This document shows, piece by piece, positions 1 through 5,156 of a stretch of DNA of 5,156 nt. Source of the stretch: Chthonomonadaceae bacterium (GTDB taxonomy: Bacteria; Armatimonadota; Chthonomonadetes; Chthonomonadales; Chthonomonadaceae). Numbering within the stretch: position 1 is the stretch's first letter; each line of letters starts with the position of its first letter. The notes beneath the pieces were generated by a model. It ran no database searches. It was not told the DNA's origin and saw only the letters and a program-made list of their open reading frames with translations. The position numbers were made by a program, and so were the translations under genes. The stretch spans positions 1-5,156 of the forward strand of contig JACMPS010000109.1 in NCBI GenBank assembly GCA_014377395.1. The letters are read 5' to 3'.

Positions 1-285
1 ACCTGGGCGGAACCGGGCGATGTCGTGATTGGTGTCAGTGGAAGCGGCAACTCCGAAAACGTCTTGAACGGCATCCGAGTCGCACGGACAAAAGGCACCA
101 AGACGTTCGGGCTTTGCGGCTTCGGGGGCGGAAAACTTGCAGAGGTTGCCGAGTTCGCCCTTGTCACACACAGCCACAGTATGCAACACGTCGAAGACAT
201 CCACTCAATCACGCTTCATATCGCTTTTGTGGCGGTGCTGGAAAGAGCAAAATTGGAGTCTGCCGCAAAAAATCTCGTAGAATAG
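1..285 (+). CDS. SIS-domain sugar-phosphate isomerase, phosphoheptose isomerase-like (5' truncated)
   Basis: The reading frame is open from the first base to a TAG at 283-285, giving the last 94 residues of a protein whose start lies outside the window. The visible part opens with GDVVIGVSGSGNSENV, the phosphosugar-binding Ser/Gly/Asn loop of SIS domains (SGSGNS at visible residues 13-18). It continues with a GGKLAEVAE segment typical of the GmhA/DiaA branch. Near the C-terminus, VEDIHSITLHI aligns by eye with the region of GmhA that supplies zinc ligands. The His equivalent to E. coli His180 is present (visible residue 73), while the Gln172 position is Glu (residue 65). GmhA converts sedoheptulose 7-phosphate to D-glycero-D-manno-heptose 7-phosphate in the cytoplasm. 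SIS proteins with this tail also occur outside lipopolysaccharide heptose synthesis, so the substrate is left open. A same-strand isomerase gene follows after 102 bp. The family call is firm; the exact reaction is not. Confidence 0.88.
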   Translation, partial: TWAEPGDVVIGVSGSGNSENVLNGIRVARTKGTKTFGLCGFGGGKLAEVAEFALVTHSHSMQHVEDIHSITLHIAFVAVLERAKLESAAKNLVE

Positions 286-387
286 GCAAGACAGCAATTT
301 CCTCAAAGATTGGGCTTGTCCGGGCTTGCCGAAACGCTTTTACAGAACTCTCCCTCTTAAACATTTCCGAAAGAACTTTGAATACCT

Positions 388-1176
388 ATGACACAATTCG
401 CCACACAACTCATCATTTTTGGAAAACGCAATGTCGAAGACCCGGACGGGGTTTTTGGCGAAGTTGAGCAGTCGGGTTTTGCCTCGATTGAAGCGGGAAA
501 CATCGTGACCGCCTACGGGGGAAGCGAAGCGAGGCGACTGGTTGAGCAGTACAACCTTACGCTTTCAGGGCTACACGATGGCTGTAACGGCTACGATGAT
601 CCCGAACAACTGGCTTCTGCTATCGAGTTTGCGAAAGCTTACGGCGTTAAAAACTTCTTGAATTCGGGCATTTTCGGCGATAATTCCGTTGAGAGTTACA
701 AAGCCTCCGCAAAAAAGTTTAATGAATTTGGCAAACAAACCGCCGATGAGGGCATTACGTTTCATTACCACAACCATGATTTCGAGTTTGCCGATCTGGG
801 CGATGGCGTCACCGGAATGGACATTCTGATTAATGAAACCGATCCCGCGCTTGTCAAATTGAACCTGGATGTGTTCTGGCTTTACTATGCCGAGCAGGAC
901 ATCGCAGGCTATATTCGCGCTCACTCTGACCGCACAGGCTACTTCCACTTTAAGGACGGGCGCATTATCCGCGACGAAGAGGGCAAAAAGCGTCCAGAAT
1001 TTCTGGAATTGGGACAGGGAGACGTAGACCTGAAAACCGCCTACGCGACGGCTCTTGAAGTCGGTGCTGATTGGATTGTCGCCGAGCAGGACAACACGAA
1101 ACGCGCCCCCCTTGAATCGCTCACAATCAGCCACGACTACCTGGCGACACTGGCGGGAGACGCTATTGGGGAGTAG
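388..1176 (+). CDS. Sugar phosphate isomerase/epimerase, xylose isomerase-like TIM barrel
   Basis: This complete 262-residue protein has the usual length for the AP-endonuclease-2/xylose-isomerase-like TIM-barrel superfamily, which includes IolE-type dehydratases and ketose 3-epimerases. Likely metal and substrate residues are Glu35 in the early IEAGN strand, the YHNHDFEF motif at 127-134, Asp161 in LNLDVFW, His187 in GYFHFKD and Glu233 in VAEQD. Their order matches the Glu/Asp/His/Glu divalent-metal site of the family. There is no signal peptide, so a cytoplasmic enzyme is expected. The ATG at 388 is the first in-frame start after an in-frame TGA at 379-381. The Shine-Dalgarno match is poor: only a GAAAG-like stretch lies 14 nt upstream. 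The gene follows the SIS-domain gene on the same strand, which fits a sugar-metabolism pair, but the 102 bp gap leaves co-transcription uncertain. Its last 14 bp overlap the end of the convergent gene. The substrate cannot be named from sequence. Confidence 0.9.
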   Translation: MTQFATQLIIFGKRNVEDPDGVFGEVEQSGFASIEAGNIVTAYGGSEARRLVEQYNLTLSGLHDGCNGYDDPEQLASAIEFAKAYGVKNFLNSGIFGDNSVESYKASAKKFNEFGKQTADEGITFHYHNHDFEFADLGDGVTGMDILINETDPALVKLNLDVFWLYYAEQDIAGYIRAHSDRTGYFHFKDGRIIRDEEGKKRPEFLELGQGDVDLKTAYATALEVGADWIVAEQDNTKRAPLESLTISHDYLATLAGDAIGE

Positions 1177-1936
1177 CCGCTTTTGGCTGAGCGTAAGTAG
1201 GATAACCTTGCAGGTGAACGCCTACGACGTCCCAACGCTGGGGATCCCTGAAGCTCAAGTCGAGTACACCCTTGAACGCCGAGATCGGAATCGTGGCTTG
1301 CGTTCCTGAATTGACCCTGAGAGTATCGTTCAGAAAATTGGCTTTCCCTTGTGAAGCGGCGTTTGTGTCGAAGCAACCTTTGACGAAAAGTTCTCCTCTG
1401 ATCTTGATCAGCGTCCATTTATTGGTGAGGGCAACTTCTATGTTTTTGCTGTCGTTGGCATCGCGGTAGACGGGAACCTCATTTTGTGAGGCTCCCCTGT
1501 TGAGTTGTTCCAGGGCGTCGAGTGAGATGCTGACCGGGGTCACTTCGGGCATTTCCGCCACGGAAATGGCTCCAGCGGGCAAAGCAAGTGGACGCAATCG
1601 CGGTAGAAACAGTCCAATGTTCAGGAAAATCGAGACTGCCGCAATCGCCGCAACTACCGGAAGCAGACGGTGGTTGCGGCGGACTTTTCGCTCAGAGACC
1701 GTTTCTGTCGTGTTCGCCAGCCTTGCCCGTTTTGCGGTGATGATCGCGTAAATCTCTTCGGCGGGGATTTCGGTATCGAGCGCATGAATCGCTTCGCCGA
1801 GCGGCACGGTTCCCTGTGTACCGCTACGTTTCTGTTCTGCGGTTGCGAGTGCTTCCGCAAATTCCTGTGGCGTCACACGCAGGTGTGAGTAGTGATCGGT
1901 CGCGACTTCTTCAGGTTTTTCTTCGGTCAGTTGCAT
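1163..1936 (-). CDS. Unrecognised single-pass membrane protein (possible anti-sigma-like or surface regulatory protein)
   Basis: I do not recognise a named family. From the ATG at 1936 the protein has 257 residues. Residues 1-90 are charged, helix-prone and probably cytoplasmic, with VTPQEFAEAL, then VPLGEAIHAL, then an IPAEEIYAIITAKRAR helix. Basic residues (RKVRRNHR) precede one hydrophobic segment at about 91-112, giving an N-in, C-out orientation. The exported part (about 113-257) runs through a Pro/Ala-rich linker into a probable beta-rich domain with one cysteine, ending in a polar Gln/Pro/Ala tail. This plan resembles membrane anti-sigma factors, but the HxxxCxxC zinc motif is absent, so that reading is weak. 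The ATG at 1936 is preferred because GAGGA sits 7 nt upstream. An in-frame TTG at 1960 would add eight residues but has only a distant AGGA. The gene is divergent from the hybrid kinase and convergent with the isomerase. The frame is long and intact and has coherent topology, so it is very likely real; its function is unknown. Confidence 0.8.
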   Translation of the reverse strand: MQLTEEKPEEVATDHYSHLRVTPQEFAEALATAEQKRSGTQGTVPLGEAIHALDTEIPAEEIYAIITAKRARLANTTETVSERKVRRNHRLLPVVAAIAAVSIFLNIGLFLPRLRPLALPAGAISVAEMPEVTPVSISLDALEQLNRGASQNEVPVYRDANDSKNIEVALTNKWTLIKIRGELFVKGCFDTNAASQGKANFLNDTLRVNSGTQATIPISAFKGVLDLSFRDPQRWDVVGVHLQGYPTYAQPKAATPQ

Positions 1937-2086
1937 TGTTTCGTCCTCGCTCCACAACAAAACAAAGGGTTTTTCTTCCTGCGTACCCTCTCATTTTGCC
2001 CGTCCCCTAACGTACTTCCCCTTCTTCGCCGATAATTCCTGCGTTTCCCCTGGATATTTTACAGGCAAGGTCAGGCAATTTCGCAG
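1937..2086. promoter_or_regulatory. Divergent intergenic region between the membrane protein gene and the hybrid kinase gene
   Basis: These 150 bp must hold the promoters of both divergent genes unless either is read from further away. The + strand is markedly pyrimidine-rich from about 1971 to 2051 and carries TCCCCT three times (starting at 2003, 2017 and 2046). A GATAAT at 2031-2036 and a TATTTT at 2055-2060 could be -10 elements for the kinase gene, but neither has a good -35 at 16-18 bp. No convincing promoter was seen on the minus strand. Just before the kinase start lies a 7 bp direct repeat, CAGGCAA, at 2062-2068 and 2072-2078. The role as an upstream regulatory region is inferred from gene orientation; the individual elements are unproven. 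Confidence 0.4.
1944..1948 (-). promoter_or_regulatory. Ribosome binding site deciding the start of the minus-strand membrane protein gene
   Basis: Read on the minus strand this is GAGGA, followed by 7 nt and then ATG at 1936-1934. The spacing and match are near ideal. This favours the ATG over the in-frame TTG at 1960, whose nearest AGGA lies about 16 nt upstream. Confidence 0.65.
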
Positions 2087-5000
2087 ATGGATACGGTTTC
2101 TCCCCACAATCAGTCAGGTTTTCAGCGAGGTCTCCCCTATTTCATGCTGGGGTTGGGGCTGTTCCTCGGACTGATTGCGTTTCTTGATTTTGCCAGCACC
2201 GACAACAAAACTTTCTCCTCAACTCTCTCATCAACGCAGAACTCGCTTTACACCGTTGCCGGAACCGCAGGCACTTTTCTGCTCGGCGGACTGTTGCTCC
2301 TCTATGTAGTTGTTACCCGCAAGCGCACAAATGCGCTTGTTCGGGCGGAACAGCGCAATCTGCATATCCTGGAATCGGTCAGTCAGGCGTTTGTCGCACT
2401 GGACTTCGAGAACCGTTGCACTTACGCCAATCCACGCGCCATTGAAATTTTTCACCTCTCCGACATCGATTATCTCGGCTCTCCGTTCGAGCAAATCGCA
2501 AGCCCTGTTTTCGGTGAAAACGTATTGCAGGTATGGCGGACGAAAACGCGAGAGACCTCCGACAATCTTTACGAATGTTCCGTTCCTCTTTTAAGACAAT
2601 GGTTTGCGATTTCCCTTTATCCTTCTTCCGATGGAACGACCTTGACCCTGCGCGACATTACCGCCCGCAAACGCGCTGAGACACGCCTTCTCGAAAGTGA
2701 GGCACAGCTGCAGGAGGCGCAATCTCTCGCACATCTCGGCTATTGGAGTGCCGCCCTCCCCGATTTTGCCGTGACGCTTTCCGATGAGATTTATCGCATT
2801 TATGGGCTGGACAAAAGCACACAGGGCATGATGACTTACGCCGAAAGCCTCACTTTTTTTCACCCCGATGACCGAGTTACGTGCGAACGTACTCTGAGAC
2901 GAGCGGCGAGAAGAGGAGGAAAGTTCGAGTTTGAGTTCCGCATCGTTCGTCCCGATAAACAGGTTCGATTTTTGCACTGTATGGGAAACACCTATCGAAA
3001 TTCGGAAAATCGAGTCACCCGTCTTGCGGGAACCGTGCAGGATGTCACCGAGCGCATAAGCGCGGAAAAGGCGCTTCGGGAAAGCGAAGAGCGTTACGAA
3101 CTGGCGATGCTTGGCACAAATGACGGTCTATGGGACATTGATGTGGTCAACCGAGCCCACTATTGGTCGCCCCGCTTTAAGGCGATGCTCGGCTATGCGG
3201 AAGAGGAAATCACTCCGGGCAAACGTTCGCTGGCGGATTTAACGCACCCGGAAGATAAGGCGCGTTTGTGGAAAGAATTTCGTGTTGGGTTTTCCCGAAA
3301 AGGCAAACTCGACATCGAATATCGGATGAAAACGAAGTCGGGCGAGTACCGATGGTTTCATATGCGAGGACACTCACTGGCGAACATCGAAGGCAAAACG
3401 TTCCGCATGACCGGCTCTTGCACCGATATTACGGATAGAAAGAAAGCGGAAGAAGCCCTCAATCTCTATACGCAACAGATCGAAGTCGCCAAAATGCAGG
3501 GAGAAAGTCAAGCCTTAGAATTGGTGACTGCCCGCGATATGGCGATTCAAGCAAACCGCACAAAGTCTTCTTTTCTCGCCAATATGAGCCATGAGATTCG
3601 CACTCCGATGAATGGCGTAATGGGCATGACCAATTTTCTACTTGAAACTTCGCTTGATGACGAACAGCATGATTATGCGATGACGATCAAGAGCAGTGCC
3701 ACCCTCTTGCTCACGATCATCAACGATATTCTTGATTTCTCGAAATTGGAGGCGGGCAAAGTCGTCATCGAAACCATAGATTTCGACCTCGATACGCTTC
3801 TCTCGGAAACCGCATCGCTGTTGCAATCCAGGGCGCAGGAGAAAAATCTTTCCGTTGTACGTGTCGTGCCGCCCGGTTTCCCGACCTTCCTGCGGGGAGA
3901 CCCTACCCGCTTGCAGCAGGTACTGCTCAATTTGCTCGGAAACGCAATCAAGTTCACGGAGAGCGGCGGCGTTTCCCTGGAAGCCGGTATCCTCGATAAA
4001 ACAGAAACACACGCTCGCTTTCGCCTTTCCGTGAGGGACACAGGAATCGGAATTAGGGAGGAAAGGCTCGATTCGATCTTTGAGAGTTTTACTCAGGCGG
4101 ACAGTTCGACAACCCGACGCTACGGCGGGACGGGACTGGGGCTAACGATCTGCCGTCAACTCGTGGAATTGATGGACGGGAAAATTGGGGTCGAGAGTGA
4201 AGAGGGAAAGGGCAGTTGTTTCTGGGTCGAACTCGCACTTCCGTTACAACTTTCCTGTGCACTAAAAATCGTTTCCCGTCCGTTTACCACCGCACAAATT
4301 TCCATGAAAATCGAGGAAAACACATTAAATTTTCGAGTTTTGGTGGCAGAAGATAATAGCGTCAATCAAAAAGTCGCGCATCGTATCCTTACTCGTCTGG
4401 GTTGTACCGTGACGCTTGTGGAGAACGGGCGGCTTGCGCTGGAGGCGTTGGCGCATGAAACTTATCACATGATTTTGATGGATTGTCAGATGCCGGAAAT
4501 GGACGGTTACGCCGCCACACGGGAACTGCGCCGCCGGGAAGCGGAAACGGGAAATCATACGCTTGTCGTGGCAATGACGGCAAACGCAATGGTGGGAGAC
4601 CGGGAGCGATGTCTGGCTTCGGGGATGGACGATTATCTCTCGAAGCCCGTGCAGCAGGGTGAGATGGCGGCGATGTTCCGGCGGTGGGATGTTTCTTTGC
4701 GCCTCGCTTCCGGGCAAACTTTCGGACAGGGAAAAGATAAAGAGGAGTTCGGAATGACAATGACGCACTCGGTAAAGGGGATTGTGGACTGGCTTTACAG
4801 CAGTCTTGGGGATGACGAGGAATTTGTACAGGAAGTTCTCGAAGAATTTCTCGGCACGGCACCCGATCTGATTTCGCGAATTGGGTCTGCCGTCGCGCAG
4901 GGAGACGCTCAGGCACTGAAAGCGGAAGCCCACGCGCTCAAGGGTTCTTGCCGCACGATTGGTGCGGTGGAACTGGCAACGCTTCTTGCGGAGTTGGAGC

Positions 5001-5116
5001 TGGCAGGGAAATCCGGTGACATTGCCCCTACTCAGGAATTGTTCACTCGTCTGACCAACGAGTTCACCCGCCTTCGTTTTAATCTGGAATCCTACCTGCA
5101 CGACAAGGCGGCTTGA
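2087..5116 (+). CDS. Hybrid sensor histidine kinase: 2 TM, 3 PAS, HisKA, HATPase, receiver, HPt
   Basis: This is a 1009-residue inner-membrane signalling kinase. Two hydrophobic segments (about 17-35 and 56-77) flank a loop of only about 20 residues, so there is no room for a folded external sensor. Three PAS domains follow: about 88-197, 205-325 (PAS_3-like, with FFHPDD) and 331-453. PAC-type DITxRKxAE tails link them. HisKA has phosphoacceptor His502 in NMSHEIRTPMNG. HATPase shows an N box with Asn619, G1 DTGIGI (651-656) and G2 GGTGLGL (680-686). The receiver (about 749-865) has Glu755/Asp756, phosphoacceptor Asp799, Thr831 and Lys853. The HPt domain (about 905-1000) has His949 in HALKGS. 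All catalytic residues needed for a His502-Asp799-His949 relay are present. The output regulator must lie elsewhere. The ATG at 2087 is the first start codon after the in-frame stop at 2033-2035; AGG at 2073-2075 is a modest ribosome site, 11 nt away. The architecture resembles BarA/ArcB-type kinases, but the ligand is unknown, so no symbol is given. Confidence 0.97.
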   Translation: MDTVSPHNQSGFQRGLPYFMLGLGLFLGLIAFLDFASTDNKTFSSTLSSTQNSLYTVAGTAGTFLLGGLLLLYVVVTRKRTNALVRAEQRNLHILESVSQAFVALDFENRCTYANPRAIEIFHLSDIDYLGSPFEQIASPVFGENVLQVWRTKTRETSDNLYECSVPLLRQWFAISLYPSSDGTTLTLRDITARKRAETRLLESEAQLQEAQSLAHLGYWSAALPDFAVTLSDEIYRIYGLDKSTQGMMTYAESLTFFHPDDRVTCERTLRRAARRGGKFEFEFRIVRPDKQVRFLHCMGNTYRNSENRVTRLAGTVQDVTERISAEKALRESEERYELAMLGTNDGLWDIDVVNRAHYWSPRFKAMLGYAEEEITPGKRSLADLTHPEDKARLWKEFRVGFSRKGKLDIEYRMKTKSGEYRWFHMRGHSLANIEGKTFRMTGSCTDITDRKKAEEALNLYTQQIEVAKMQGESQALELVTARDMAIQANRTKSSFLANMSHEIRTPMNGVMGMTNFLLETSLDDEQHDYAMTIKSSATLLLTIINDILDFSKLEAGKVVIETIDFDLDTLLSETASLLQSRAQEKNLSVVRVVPPGFPTFLRGDPTRLQQVLLNLLGNAIKFTESGGVSLEAGILDKTETHARFRLSVRDTGIGIREERLDSIFESFTQADSSTTRRYGGTGLGLTICRQLVELMDGKIGVESEEGKGSCFWVELALPLQLSCALKIVSRPFTTAQISMKIEENTLNFRVLVAEDNSVNQKVAHRILTRLGCTVTLVENGRLALEALAHETYHMILMDCQMPEMDGYAATRELRRREAETGNHTLVVAMTANAMVGDRERCLASGMDDYLSKPVQQGEMAAMFRRWDVSLRLASGQTFGQGKDKEEFGMTMTHSVKGIVDWLYSSLGDDEEFVQEVLEEFLGTAPDLISRIGSAVAQGDAQALKAEAHALKGSCRTIGAVELATLLAELELAGKSGDIAPTQELFTRLTNEFTRLRFNLESYLHDKAA

Positions 5117-5156
5117 GATTATGTTAAAAGCGCATTGATCCGATTTCTCCCCCTGA

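Noticed and set aside
285..330. GGCAAG/CTTGCC inverted repeat after the SIS gene stop as a terminator
   Set aside because: The 6 bp arms are 34 nt apart and are not followed by a T-run, so it does not look like an intrinsic terminator.
339..367. TTTACA at 339-344 as the -35 of an isomerase promoter
   Set aside because: The -35 is one mismatch from consensus, but no acceptable -10 lies 16-18 bp downstream (CATTTC at best).
571..1134. Open frame of 187 codons on the minus strand opposite the isomerase gene
   Set aside because: It lies wholly inside the recognisable TIM-barrel gene, and its product shows no motif or coherent topology.
1175..1188. AGCC-GGCT hairpin after the isomerase stop as a terminator
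   Set aside because: The stem is only 4 bp, there is no T-run after it on either strand, and it lies within the coding end of the convergent gene.
1937..1960. TTG at 1958-1960 (minus strand) as the start of the membrane protein gene
   Set aside because: It would add only eight residues and has a distant ribosome site, while the ATG at 1936 has GAGGA at 7 nt.
4325..5101. Long open frame (258 codons) on the minus strand opposite the kinase receiver and HPt region
   Set aside because: It is antisense to well-conserved receiver and HPt motifs, and its translation is rich in Arg/Cys/His with no domain pattern. It is a shadow of the coding strand.
5117..5156. Possible start of another gene or a terminator after the kinase
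   Set aside because: The only ATG (5121) opens a frame of five codons, and no stem-loop is visible in these 40 bases.

Overview
The window is ordinary chromosomal bacterial DNA, gene-dense and of intermediate GC content. It holds four protein-coding genes and no recognisable RNA gene, mobile element, CRISPR array or phage module. The organism cannot be fixed from this sequence. The single-pass membrane protein, the large multi-PAS hybrid kinase and the style of the TIM-barrel isomerase suggest an environmental bacterium, possibly of the Armatimonadota/Abditibacteriota type. That placement is a low-confidence impression, not a result.

Layout. Positions 1-285 (+) are the 3' end of a SIS-domain sugar-phosphate isomerase gene of the phosphoheptose isomerase type. 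After a 102 bp gap comes a complete sugar phosphate isomerase/epimerase of the xylose-isomerase-like TIM-barrel superfamily (388-1176, +). Its stop overlaps by 14 bp the stop of a convergent minus-strand gene (1163-1936), which encodes an unrecognised single-pass membrane protein with a cytoplasmic N-terminal part and an exported C-terminal domain. A 150 bp divergent intergenic region, pyrimidine-rich on the + strand, separates it from a 1009-residue hybrid sensor histidine kinase (2087-5116, +). The kinase has two membrane segments, three PAS domains, HisKA, HATPase, a receiver and an HPt domain. The last 40 bases hold nothing recognisable.

How the genes may work together. The first two genes are co-oriented and both act on phosphorylated or free sugars, so a shared carbohydrate role is plausible but not proven. 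The kinase carries every step of an internal His-Asp-His phosphorelay but no DNA-binding output. It must therefore hand phosphate to a response regulator encoded outside the window. The divergent membrane protein shares its upstream region and could be co-regulated with it; nothing in the sequence shows a direct link.

No convincing novel system was found. The observations most worth a second look are the unassigned membrane protein, the complete phosphorelay without a linked output regulator, and short direct repeats with 10 bp period in the two upstream intergenic regions.
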